From: JABSOG01 sp047617105
Lineage (GTDB): Bacteria; Pseudomonadota; Gammaproteobacteria; Enterobacterales; Alteromonadaceae
Assembly (NCBI GenBank): GCA_047617105.1
Contig: JBLGCB010000007.1
Coordinates: 1-50,315, forward strand
DNA length: 50,315 nt
Direction: 5' to 3'
Every line of letters starts with the position of its first letter. Position 1 is the stretch's first letter. Under the pieces are notes generated by a model. The model saw only the letters and a program-made list of their open reading frames with translations. It made no database searches and was not told the origin of the DNA. Positions 1-7,619 of the stretch are shown here, piece after piece. A program made the position numbers and the translations under genes.

Positions 1-90
1 GAAAAACTCAACCATCGTCCCAGAAAAACCTTAAATTATAGAACACCTCATGCGGTGTTTTTTAGTGAACCTGAACGCAAAGCCGCATGA
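1..90 (+). CDS. IS30-family transposase, C-terminal fragment
   Basis: Frame 1 is open from the window edge to TGA at 88-90. It encodes 29 residues that include LNHRPRKTLNYRTPHAVFF. The LNxRPRKTL motif close to the C-terminus is typical of IS30-family DDE transposases. Only this tail is visible, so nothing can be said about the catalytic residues or about whether the element is intact. Its transcription converges on the DUF2956 gene, which ends inside it on the opposite strand. Confidence 0.75.
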   Translation, partial: EKLNHRPRKTLNYRTPHAVFFSEPERKAA

Positions 91-323
91 GTATTGGGAT
101 TGCACTTATTACTTGAATCTAAGTTTTTATTCAGCGTCCGAGCTTTAACCTTATGTTGTTTTTTATAGAGCTCAATGCCTTTTTGAATGCCCTGAGCAAT
201 CAATTTGGTCTGCTCCTTGGTTTGTCCCGGACGTTGACTGCCTTTGGCGATAGCCTCGGCTTCTTTAACCACTTCAGCCGAAGGCGCATTGTTGTTATTG
301 CTGCCTTTTTTATATTTAGCCAT
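48..323 (-). CDS. DUF2956 family protein with an IS-derived C-terminus
   Basis: Small, basic, soluble protein of 91 residues from the start chosen here. The N-terminal part carries the family's signature (MAKYKKGS, then RPGQTKEQTKLIAQGI and a KGIELYKKQ helix). The function of the family is not known to me. The ATG at 323 is preferred over an upstream in-frame one at 374 because the family begins MAKYKK. The codon also sits one base after the MFS stop codon, which suggests a two-gene operon. The last 24 or so residues, from LDSSNK onward, are encoded by the terminal repeat and transposase sequence of the IS30 element on the opposite strand. The native C-terminus has therefore been replaced. 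It may still work, because the conserved core is intact. Confidence 0.75.
   Translation of the reverse strand: MAKYKKGSNNNNAPSAEVVKEAEAIAKGSQRPGQTKEQTKLIAQGIQKGIELYKKQHKVKARTLNKNLDSSNKCNPNTHAALRSGSLKNTA
92..121 (+). repeat. Putative IS30 right terminal inverted repeat
   Basis: About 30 bases between the transposase stop and the end of the element. Read on the minus strand, the outer end starts TAGATTCAAGTAATAAGTGC, which resembles IS30-family ends. The partner repeat is outside the window, so this rests on memory of the family and on position. On the minus strand these bases encode residues of the hybrid tail of the DUF2956 ORF. Confidence 0.55.
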
Positions 324-324
324 A

Positions 325-1497
325 TTAATATTGGACCTGTGTTGCTGGTTGAATACGCTGTAACTGGGCATCAATTTGTTGCGAGAAAATCAATGAAATA
401 AACGCCAATGCCGCACCCATGTAAAATACCCAGGAAGGATTAATCATCCAGACCAAGCCAAAAGCGGCGGGGATCACCACGGCGGCAATATGGTTAATGG
501 TGAAGCTTACCCCTGAACTGCTGGCGATATCCGCCGGGTCAGCGATTTTTTGAAAGAAGGTTTTGATGGCGATGGCCATGGCGAAAAACAGGTGGTCGAT
601 AACGTATAGACCTGCCGCAATGTGTTCATTTTCGACCAATGCATAACCAACAAAAACAAAAATCAGACCAACGTATTCAAACGTTAACGCCCGGCGCTCA
701 CCAATACGGCCAACCAAAGCGCCAATTTTTGCCCCGGCGTAGAGGTTAAGGACATGATTGATAATGTATAAAACTGCAATATCAGAGACCGCATAATCGA
801 ATTTCTCGACCATCATAAAACCGGCAAAAACCATGAAAATCTGTCGTCTGGCACCGCTTAAAAATACCAGTATGTAGAATAACCAATAACGTTGACGTAA
901 AACCAGGTGTTTGTTTTGCACCGTGTGGCTGGTAAAGACCGGGAATGAGGTGACGATCACCGCCAGCATCGCTAAACCGATACCACCAAAGATTAAATAG
1001 GCCATTTGATATTCGAGGGCGAGAAAGTTAAAGCTCAACCAAATTGCGCCGTAGGCGAGCAAAGAGGCGGCGCTTTTCACGCTAATCAGCTGTCCCATCA
1101 CTTTGGGGGCTTCTTCTTTGCTGAGATATTGCAGCTGTAAAGATTGGTTAATGGTTTCGAAGTAATGAAAACCCAGTGACATCAACACTGTGGTGGCATA
1201 CAAGCCGTATTCAAAGGGGAAATAGCCAGTTATGGCAATACCAAGGCTTAACATCGCCAGCGAAATCAATGCCAGTTTTTGTTCAGTCACCGCCAATAGG
1301 ATAAAAACCGCGGTAAAGGCGAGGAAGCCAGGAATTTCGCGAAAGCTTTGTAACAGTCCAATTTCAACCCCGGTAAACTGTGCTTTATCGATGGCAAAAT
1401 TGTTTAACATCGCCATCCAGCCAGCAAAGGTAAACGACATTAAAACCGCAGTTAAGACTAAAAACATCTTCTTGGTGCGCCATGCATCAGGCAGCAT
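325..1497 (-). CDS. MFS transporter
   Basis: Protein of 390 residues made almost entirely of hydrophobic helices, consistent with about 12 transmembrane segments and with the usual size of major facilitator superfamily carriers. The substrate is not recognisable. A good ribosome binding site (AAGGA, 8 bases before ATG) supports the start. It lies downstream of the DUF938 and CvfB genes on the same strand, with a 24-base gap, and one base upstream of the DUF2956 start, so these four genes may form one transcript. I see no truncation. An efflux or permease role at the inner membrane is family-level inference only. Confidence 0.75.
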   Translation of the reverse strand: MLPDAWRTKKMFLVLTAVLMSFTFAGWMAMLNNFAIDKAQFTGVEIGLLQSFREIPGFLAFTAVFILLAVTEQKLALISLAMLSLGIAITGYFPFEYGLYATTVLMSLGFHYFETINQSLQLQYLSKEEAPKVMGQLISVKSAASLLAYGAIWLSFNFLALEYQMAYLIFGGIGLAMLAVIVTSFPVFTSHTVQNKHLVLRQRYWLFYILVFLSGARRQIFMVFAGFMMVEKFDYAVSDIAVLYIINHVLNLYAGAKIGALVGRIGERRALTFEYVGLIFVFVGYALVENEHIAAGLYVIDHLFFAMAIAIKTFFQKIADPADIASSSGVSFTINHIAAVVIPAAFGLVWMINPSWVFYMGAALAFISLIFSQQIDAQLQRIQPATQVQY

Positions 1498-1521
1498 ATT
1501 GGTTTTCCTTTGTGTTGGCGC

Positions 1522-2115
1522 TTAAATCGTCTTTTTAAATACCAGTAATTGATTATTGGCTGGCATCGGCTGGTCGTTAACAAAGCTAAAACCATTGTCA
1601 GTCGCCAATGTATTTACCGCGGCAAAATCTCTGACACCGCTTAGTGGATCACGGTTTTTAAGCCAACCATCAAAATCAGCGTTGCTGGGGCTGGTAAATT
1701 CATCTTGGTATTTAAACGGGCCATAAATACATAACACGCCATCTTCGGCCAACTGTTGTCCAGCGTGTTGGAAAAAGTCAATGACCTGTTGCCATGACAT
1801 AATATGCAGGGTATTGGCGCTGAACAGACCATCATATCTGACCCCGGGGATCCACGGCACCGTTGTCAGACTGAGGTGGTAGGGTTCAAGAATATTGCTG
1901 GCTCGAATACTGAGGTTTTCTGCTAAACCGGGAAAATAAAAACTCAAGTCGGCTGGTTGCCAAGTGATGTGTGGCAACTGCTCAGCAAAGTGAATCACAT
2001 GCTGACCAGAACCGCTGCCAATCTCCAACACCTTGTGGCAGTTGGCAAAAACCTGTTGTAATTGCGCTGTGATTGGCTCTTTGTTGCGCTCACTGGAGGG
2101 CGAGTAATTAATCAT
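1522..2115 (-). CDS. DUF938 family SAM-dependent methyltransferase-like protein
   Basis: Soluble protein of 197 residues with a class I methyltransferase motif I (LEIGSGSGQHVIHFA) near residue 32. An acidic motif follows (QPADLSFYFPGL), and the region around FSANTLHIMSW is typical of DUF938 (related to METTL26). The substrate is not known. An ATG at 2142 is also in frame. I chose the ATG at 2115 because family members begin near INYSPSSERNK and because it gives an 8-base overlap with the stop of the upstream CvfB-like gene, suggesting translational coupling. The SAM-binding role is inferred from the glycine motif. Confidence 0.8.
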   Translation of the reverse strand: MINYSPSSERNKEPITAQLQQVFANCHKVLEIGSGSGQHVIHFAEQLPHITWQPADLSFYFPGLAENLSIRASNILEPYHLSLTTVPWIPGVRYDGLFSANTLHIMSWQQVIDFFQHAGQQLAEDGVLCIYGPFKYQDEFTSPSNADFDGWLKNRDPLSGVRDFAAVNTLATDNGFSFVNDQPMPANNQLLVFKKTI

Positions 2116-2944
2116 TTTTAAGCCGTATTCCCTTGGGTTCAATGGTGATTAAACCTTGTTTAAACAAACCGCCAATGGTTTGTTTATAAATGCGTTTGCT
2201 GACACTGAATTTGCGATAAATCACCTCTGGTGGGCTTTTATCAGAGATGGCGAGGTAACCACCGAGTTTTTGTAATTCATCGAGCACTTTTTGTGATAAC
2301 TCATCACGTTGCACACCGGCCGGGCGAGTTAAAGACAAATCAATTTTGCCATCTTCTCTGATTTGTTTGATAAACCCCTTGTGTTTGCTGCCAGGTTTAA
2401 GAAACTGAAAAACTTCATCTTTATAGATAACGCCCCAGTGGGCATTATTAACAATGGCTTTAAATCCGAGGTCGGTTTGGCCGCCCATGATAAGGTTTAC
2501 TTCATCACCAGCGTTATACTTAGGTTCGGTATGGTCGAGGAACTTATCGATTTTGGCTGAGGCAGTGATGCGTTTGTCGACTCGGCCAATATAAACAAAA
2601 ACCAAGTAACGTCGACCGACTTCTAGTCGTTGTTTTTGCTCACCAAAAGGCACCAGTAAGTCTTTTTCAAGCCCCCAGTCTAAAAAGGCACCGACATCAT
2701 TCACCGCGATAACTTCAAGGCTGGCGAATTCACCGACTTTAGCGTAAGGTTTGCGCGTGGTCGCTATCAACCTGTCTTCTGAATCGAGGTAGACAAAGGC
2801 TTCTACTGTATCGCCGACATTGCTGTCGTCGGGGACGTATTTTCTGGGCAGTAAGATTTCACCGAGGTCGCTGCCATCGAGATAAACACCAAAGTCTACC
2901 TGTTTAACAATCTCTAATGTGTTGATAGCACCGATTATGGCCAT
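2108..2944 (-). CDS. CvfB-like S1-domain RNA-binding protein
   Basis: Protein of 278 residues built from successive S1-like OB folds (about residues 1-65, 70-130 and 145-205) followed by a winged-helix C-terminal domain (about 215-278, with PPEVIYRKFSVSKRIYKQTIGGL). This is the architecture of the CvfB/YitL family, which binds RNA and affects virulence or growth phenotypes in Firmicutes. Its role in gammaproteobacteria is uncertain. It is the first gene of a leftward group with DUF938 and probably the MFS gene, and it is divergent from the glycosyltransferase gene. Confidence 0.8.
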   Translation of the reverse strand: MAIIGAINTLEIVKQVDFGVYLDGSDLGEILLPRKYVPDDSNVGDTVEAFVYLDSEDRLIATTRKPYAKVGEFASLEVIAVNDVGAFLDWGLEKDLLVPFGEQKQRLEVGRRYLVFVYIGRVDKRITASAKIDKFLDHTEPKYNAGDEVNLIMGGQTDLGFKAIVNNAHWGVIYKDEVFQFLKPGSKHKGFIKQIREDGKIDLSLTRPAGVQRDELSQKVLDELQKLGGYLAISDKSPPEVIYRKFSVSKRIYKQTIGGLFKQGLITIEPKGIRLKND

Positions 2945-3159
2945 AGGATTTTTTCACTCATCAAGCTAAAACTTTATTAATTGTGCGCAGTTTAATCTAT
3001 CGGCGCGTCTGTTGTGAGTATTTTTTACGCCAAGTAACAAAATAATTGTCAGCAAAGGTAAGTTTGGTGTCGTTGATAGACCTTTATACCGACAAAAAAG
3101 TGGTAGCATCGATCGCAAAAAAGCGGTTATTTAGCGAAGACCCGTGAATATTCTTACTC

Positions 3160-3165
3160 TATAAT
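3160..3165 (+). promoter_or_regulatory. Candidate -10 element (TATAAT) for the glycosyltransferase gene
   Basis: A perfect TATAAT lies 40 bases before the ATG at 3205, inside the 260-base divergent intergenic region. No convincing -35 hexamer is present 16-18 bases upstream, so this is a suggestion only. The stretch 2945-3204 holds no gene. Confidence 0.35.
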
Positions 3166-3204
3166 GATGATTGCACCACCGCCACTGCGCTACTAGGGAA
3201 TTTT

Positions 3205-4422
3205 ATGTTAAAAGTACTTGCGATAGGTTATGTCTGGCCTGAACCCAATTCATCAGCCGCTGGCACTCATATGTTGTCGAATTTAAAAACCTTTCAAACT
3301 CAAGGTTGGAAAGTCACGTTTGCCACGCCGGCCGCACGTTCAGAGCACATGGTTGATTTGGCTGAGTTGGCTATCGATGCGGTTGATATCGAGCTGAACA
3401 ATGCCAGCTTTGACATTTTTGTCGCAGAGTTACAACCGGACATTGTGTTGTTTGACCGTTTTATGATGGAGGAGCAATTTGGTTGGCGGGTTGAACAACA
3501 TTGCCCTCAAGCGATGCGCATTCTCGACACTGTGGATTTACATTTTTTACGTCAGGCTCGCCATAACGCCTATAAACAAAAACGGCCGCTAAACCCTGAA
3601 GACTTACGTTCTGATATGGCCAAAAGAGAAATTGCGGCGATTTTACGTTGTGATTTAAGTTTGATTATCTCGAAAGTAGAATTTGAATTGTTGCAAAAAG
3701 AGTTTTCAGTGGACCCGTGTTTGCTGCATCATTTGCCTTTTATGCTAACACAATTAGAGACCCCGTTACCTGATCACCATCAGCGCCAGGGTTTCGTGAC
3801 CATTGGTAATTTTCGCCACGCGCCCAATTGGGATGCGGTATTGTGGTTAAAAGATAACATCTGGCCGCTGATCAGAAAACAATTACCCAGCGCTCAATTG
3901 CATATTTGCGGTGCTTATCCACCGCCCAAAGCGACTGCGTTACATGCGCCCAAACAAGGCTTTCATGTGTTGGGTTGGGTCAAAGATGCCAATCTTGAAA
4001 TGCAACAAGCCAGAGTGTGTTTGGCACCGTTGCGTTTTGGTGCGGGTATTAAAGGCAAGCTGGCCGAAGCAATGTTAAATGGTACGCCGAATGTGACGAC
4101 GCCAGTAGGGGCCGAAGCGATGGCTGATGGCCTGGACTGGTCTGGTTTTATCTGTGAGTCCGCCCAAGAGATTGCTGATAAGGCGGTTGCGCTCTATCAA
4201 GATGAGGCACTGTGGCAACAGTGCCAACAGCAAGGGTTTACCATTATCGACGCCAATTATGACCGGGCTAAGTTAAGCGTTGAACTTATTGATGCGGTTC
4301 GCCATCAACTCGACAACCTCAGCGAAATCCGCAATAACAATTTTACCGGAGCGATGTTGCGCCATCATTCGCATAAAAGTACGCAGTATATGGCGCAATG
4401 GATTGAAGCTAAGAATAAATGA
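3205..4422 (+). CDS. Glycosyltransferase, GT-B fold, family 4-like
   Basis: Protein of 405 residues. The N-terminal half (about 1-190) is an acceptor-binding Rossmann-like domain. The C-terminal half starts near FVTIGNFRHAPNWDAV and has the donor-site features of GT4 enzymes: LHICG, the LGWVKD segment, and LAPLRFGAGIKGKLAEAM with the E-containing nucleotide-sugar motif, followed by GTPNVTTPVGAEAM. It probably transfers a sugar from a nucleotide-sugar onto a surface glycan or lipid. No polysaccharide genes are next to it, so the acceptor cannot be named. The ATG has a good ribosome binding site (AGGGA, 5 bases upstream). It is monocistronic in this window. Confidence 0.8.
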   Translation: MLKVLAIGYVWPEPNSSAAGTHMLSNLKTFQTQGWKVTFATPAARSEHMVDLAELAIDAVDIELNNASFDIFVAELQPDIVLFDRFMMEEQFGWRVEQHCPQAMRILDTVDLHFLRQARHNAYKQKRPLNPEDLRSDMAKREIAAILRCDLSLIISKVEFELLQKEFSVDPCLLHHLPFMLTQLETPLPDHHQRQGFVTIGNFRHAPNWDAVLWLKDNIWPLIRKQLPSAQLHICGAYPPPKATALHAPKQGFHVLGWVKDANLEMQQARVCLAPLRFGAGIKGKLAEAMLNGTPNVTTPVGAEAMADGLDWSGFICESAQEIADKAVALYQDEALWQQCQQQGFTIIDANYDRAKLSVELIDAVRHQLDNLSEIRNNNFTGAMLRHHSHKSTQYMAQWIEAKNK

Positions 4423-4442
4423 ACCCCCTAATTAACATTGTG

Positions 4443-4624
4443 GGTGCGCACTGCGCCAAGCTGTTGAAAAAGTCTAGTTTGACCGTAGGATGGGTAGAGC
4501 CTAAGGCGAAACCCATCAGAATCTGGCAATAAATGGCGATTTTACGGCTATTTCTGACACCAATGATGGGTTTCGCTCCGCTCTACACCATCCTACGACG
4601 ATTAAATCAACAGCTTCGCGCACC
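4443..4624. repeat. Imperfect inverted repeat, 182 bp, MITE-like
   Basis: The region between the glycosyltransferase and the M48 gene is a large imperfect palindrome. Outer arms GGTGCGC (4443-4449) and GCGCACC (4618-4624) are followed inward by AAGCTGTTGA and TCAACAGCTT. The inner arms start GTAGGATGG at 4485 and end CCATCCTAC at 4596, with matching GCGAAACCCATCA and TGATGGGTTTCGC. Only one copy is present in this window. The inner motif resembles dispersed repeats I associate with gammaproteobacterial genomes. It could act as a terminator-like structure for both converging genes. Confidence 0.75.
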
Positions 4625-4633
4625 ATGACCTTA

Positions 4634-6109
4634 TCATTTCACAATCTTAATCCAATCCCCCGGCTTAGGCTCACCACGGGGATAATAACCATTGATCAAG
4701 CGTAATTGCTGCTCGGCATAAGCGCCAATCCGGGTTTGTTTGGCCAATCCGGCAAAGGTGGTGTGCTCGTTGGCTTTGACATAATGAATGGTTTTGGCTT
4801 TGGGCATACGGCGTTTGACTGCTGCCGGACGAAAACTGCGAATGCTGCGCATAAACAGCTCGTCATAATCGATGCCTTTTTCGGCTTTACTGACCTCGCC
4901 TGTGATTAAGTAGACTCTGCGACCCTGAAACAACACCGCGACACGGGTGTCTGGTTGACCGGGTGTGCTGGTGACCAGCCCTGTGTGGCCTTTCATGCCG
5001 TATTGCTTAAAGTCTTCTGAGCGCTTTAACAGCGGAATTTTCATCTCTTTACGAATATATTCTGTGGGTGTTTCTGACCTGCCGACTTTGCGTACTTCGA
5101 GGCTTAATGCCGCTGATTTGTTCTTTGGCACGCCGATAATTTTTGAGCGGCCTTTTTCAACCTGCCATTTTTTAGGAAACAATAAGGTAAAGCCGAGTTT
5201 ATCGTGGGTATAACGATTCTGAGGATTTTTTATCTCTGCTTTGTTATTGCTTACCTGGTAGTTGACGCCATACACCATACCTTCAACTTCATTGCGAAAT
5301 TCTGCTTCGTTGAGCTTGTTTTGTTGGTCTTTGGGCAGGGTGCCTGCTTTTTTGATCACTTCTTTTAGGCGAATATCGTTGCGTGGATGGGTTGAGAATA
5401 CGCCGTGGTAACTGCGTGGTTTTTTGCCTGCTTCTCTGGCGCGAAAACGGCCGAATTTTTCTTGGTCTTTTAATACCCCAAGGGTTGCTATCATGGCCTG
5501 TGGATCATAACCACTGTTGTAAAGGTAACCAGCACCATAACTGTCGGCTTCAAGCTCCATTTCGCGACCATAACCTTTTACGGCCACTGTGCTCCATAGA
5601 TTACTCATATCTGCCAATACCGCGCTGCCGGTGGTTAAATAAGTCAATAAAGACAGGATACCTGAGCCTGAGTGAGCGGCGTCTTGTCTGACCGCATGAC
5701 GGGCGGTGACATGGCCAATTTCATGGGATAAAACAGCGGCCAGTTCGGCTTCTGAACCTAAGTAGGCCAGTAAACCGCGGTTAATGTAGATATAACCGCC
5801 AGGAAACGCAAACGCATTGATTTCTGGTGCGTCGATGATGGTGAAGTGATATTCGAGCTCTGGTCGGTCACTGTTTTTGGCGATATGCTGACCAATCCGA
5901 TTGACATATTGTTGCAGTTTCTCGTCTTTATAAATTGACGCAGTTTTGAGCATTTTCTCATGCATTTCTTTGCCAATTTTTAACTCTTTTGACTCTGACA
6001 TCATCACTAAGTCTGGGGTGCCGCTGGCCGGGTTTACTGCGCAACCGCTGGATAACAGTACGCTTAAGCCCGCGAGGGCCAATGATATGGGTCGAATGAT
6101 TGTATTCAT
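4634..6109 (-). CDS. M48 family metalloprotease lipoprotein with a LysM-like C-terminus
   Basis: Protein of 491 residues. An N-terminal signal ends in a lipobox (LLSSGC, Cys23), so it should be a lipoprotein facing the periplasm. The zinc site is complete: HEIGH at about 129-133 and the third-ligand segment ELEAD at about 185-189. After the catalytic domain there is an unassigned beta-rich region. The last 50 residues (TFAGLAKQTRIG to LKPGDWIKIV-like) resemble a LysM or BepA-type binding tail. Family members such as BepA degrade or repair misassembled outer-membrane proteins. It is the last gene of the large minus-strand block and its start overlaps the preceding stop by 4 bases (ATGA). A ribosome binding site GGGAG lies 6 bases upstream. 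A quality-control role for the envelope complex encoded upstream is inference. Confidence 0.85.
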   Translation of the reverse strand: MNTIIRPISLALAGLSVLLSSGCAVNPASGTPDLVMMSESKELKIGKEMHEKMLKTASIYKDEKLQQYVNRIGQHIAKNSDRPELEYHFTIIDAPEINAFAFPGGYIYINRGLLAYLGSEAELAAVLSHEIGHVTARHAVRQDAAHSGSGILSLLTYLTTGSAVLADMSNLWSTVAVKGYGREMELEADSYGAGYLYNSGYDPQAMIATLGVLKDQEKFGRFRAREAGKKPRSYHGVFSTHPRNDIRLKEVIKKAGTLPKDQQNKLNEAEFRNEVEGMVYGVNYQVSNNKAEIKNPQNRYTHDKLGFTLLFPKKWQVEKGRSKIIGVPKNKSAALSLEVRKVGRSETPTEYIRKEMKIPLLKRSEDFKQYGMKGHTGLVTSTPGQPDTRVAVLFQGRRVYLITGEVSKAEKGIDYDELFMRSIRSFRPAAVKRRMPKAKTIHYVKANEHTTFAGLAKQTRIGAYAEQQLRLINGYYPRGEPKPGDWIKIVK

Positions 6110-6822
6110 GTTTTACTCCCTGGGTCTTGATCAATATCAAAAAAGGCCCGCAGTTGGACGCCAATGGCTTCGCAGACATCATCTTGCACCGGGGCTATGA
6201 TGGGAATTGGAATAACAATGGCGGGCATATACGAGGTGCCCTCTGCCTGGCCGCTGACTTTGCCCACCAGTTCGCGTTTATTGTAGTCCCAAATGGAGGC
6301 TTCGTAATCGGATTTTTTATCCCAAGTGCCGAAACCAAAACAACTGATCCCCCCCATGCCCAGCGCGCAGGTGATTTCGCCTTCTTTGCCGGTGGTTTGG
6401 GTGCTGCCATCGACCCAAATCAGATATTGCATATCGAATTTTTCTACCGCTTTGGACAGTTGTTTATATTCCAGTAATCGCAGTAAGTCGTTGGCTCTGA
6501 CTGGGGCGGTGCGAGGCTCAAACCAGGGATACATGGTGTCGACAAACATTTCCTCAGTGATCACGTTGACCTTGGTCTGACCCTGACTGAGCCTTTTACC
6601 AATGCAGGACACTAGGTCTGGTTCAGTTTCATAATCACTGCCACTGCGTCTGCCAATGATAACGATAGATTTGCCGCTGCTTAAATTGCTGCTGCTGGCG
6701 ATTCTATCCTGGTCGATGGTGACGGTGGTACAGCCTTGGATAAAAGTCATTAGCACCACTAATGCGGTGCTTATCATGGTGCTGGTGGCGGTTTGAATAC
6801 TGTTGATACTGGATTTACTCAT
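6106..6822 (-). CDS. Hypothetical lipoprotein
   Basis: Protein of 238 residues of unknown family. The N-terminus is hydrophobic and ends in a lipobox (FIQGC). The mature part has a beta-rich look with SIVIIGRR early, a central region with two cysteines near GEITCALGMGGISCFG, and a proline-rich hydrophobic stretch (PAIVIPIPIIAP) close to the end. The start could be GTG at 6834, ATG at 6825 or ATG at 6822. I chose 6822 because GGAG lies 6 bases before it. It overlaps the M48 gene by 4 bases and follows the next upstream lipoprotein gene by about 20 bases, so it should be co-expressed with both. A role as a sensor or chaperone for the protease is conceivable but unproven. Confidence 0.7.
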   Translation of the reverse strand: MSKSSINSIQTATSTMISTALVVLMTFIQGCTTVTIDQDRIASSSNLSSGKSIVIIGRRSGSDYETEPDLVSCIGKRLSQGQTKVNVITEEMFVDTMYPWFEPRTAPVRANDLLRLLEYKQLSKAVEKFDMQYLIWVDGSTQTTGKEGEITCALGMGGISCFGFGTWDKKSDYEASIWDYNKRELVGKVSGQAEGTSYMPAIVIPIPIIAPVQDDVCEAIGVQLRAFFDIDQDPGSKT

Positions 6823-6842
6823 CATTATCTCCACTCATTCTT

Positions 6843-7487
6843 TTAAATAATGCTACGGCGGCGTTGTTCGAGCCACTGTTTTATTTCGGGCACTTTGGTA
6901 AAGCTTAATGAAAAGCTTGCACCGGCATCTCTTAAGGCCACCACCATGGCGGCGTTGAGTGCACTGCCTTCGGTTTGCAGCATGGCTGAGGGTGTTTTGC
7001 CATAAGCGGTGAGGATCCAGTCAGCAATCAATTGGCCCTGGCTATCAAATAATTGCATGTTGTATTTTATCCACACTTCATACATATCAACTTTGGTTTC
7101 TTTGGGCACGGTATACTGAAAATCATCAACCTTCATGGTTAAGATTAAGTCGACTGGTACCGCGGCTTGACCTTGTTCTGGTTTAGCCACTGCCACCACC
7201 TCTCTAAATAAGGCGGGTAAGACGGTGGCAAATAATTTCACTTGTGCCTTACCGATGCCGATATCGCGTCCTGAGCGGTCATCGCTTTGCTCGACATAGC
7301 TAAAATCAGCAAATTCAGCCGGATAATGCACCCCTACCGAGAGCGGCAATTGGTTGATAACAGGGCGCGGGAAGTTGCCTTCAACCTCAACTTGGGTGGT
7401 GCAACTGGCAATTAGCAGGCTAAGCAGCACTACGGTAAAGCGCCATATGTCAAAGCGACCTGGTTGGTTGTTTGTGTTATGTCTCAT
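6843..7487 (-). CDS. Hypothetical lipoprotein
   Basis: Protein of 214 residues. After an N-terminal basic segment and a hydrophobic stretch there is a lipobox (LLIASC). The mature domain contains SVGVHYPAEFADFSY and a segment around LTMKVDDFQYTVPKE, resembling in general style the lipoproteins that assemble into periplasmic or outer-membrane scaffolds, but I do not recognise a named family. The ATG is preceded by GGAG 5 bases upstream. It lies in the same transcription unit as the VWA pair upstream (132-base gap) and the two genes downstream. Its function is unknown. Confidence 0.65.
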   Translation of the reverse strand: MRHNTNNQPGRFDIWRFTVVLLSLLIASCTTQVEVEGNFPRPVINQLPLSVGVHYPAEFADFSYVEQSDDRSGRDIGIGKAQVKLFATVLPALFREVVAVAKPEQGQAAVPVDLILTMKVDDFQYTVPKETKVDMYEVWIKYNMQLFDSQGQLIADWILTAYGKTPSAMLQTEGSALNAAMVVALRDAGASFSLSFTKVPEIKQWLEQRRRSII

Positions 7488-7540
7488 TGCTGCTCCTGCG
7501 TTTAAAAGTAATCAAGCGGGCATAAATGCTCCGCCTACGG

Positions 7541-7571
7541 TTATCATGGCCTGTAATCATTTAAACCGACA
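7541..7571 (-). repeat. Partial duplicate of the 3' end of the second VWA gene
   Basis: These 31 bases match 7618-7648, which cover the stop codon and last codons of the VWA gene ending at 7620, with three mismatches. The offset is 77 bases. On the minus strand both copies can encode LNDYRP-stop. It looks like a small tandem duplication left downstream of the gene. Confidence 0.7.
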
Positions 7572-7619
7572 ATTGATAGGCCGCCGTTTACCCCATGGTG
7601 GGGTTGCCGTTATCATTTA

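Larger units (their letters stand above)
1..121 (+). mobile_element. Right end of an IS30-family insertion sequence
   Basis: The left edge of the window begins inside an insertion sequence. It consists of the last 30 codons of an IS30-type transposase (1-90) followed by a terminal sequence ending near 121 that resembles IS30-family inverted repeats (in minus orientation it begins TAGATTCAAG). The rest of the element, including its left end, lies outside the window. The boundary at about 121 is inferred from the repeat-like sequence and from the point where the neighbouring DUF2956 protein stops looking like its family. Confidence 0.7.

Noticed and set aside
42..65. Hairpin AACACC/GGTGTT followed by six T, looking like an intrinsic terminator
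   Set aside because: It lies entirely inside the transposase reading frame (1-90), before its stop codon, so it is more simply explained as coding sequence.
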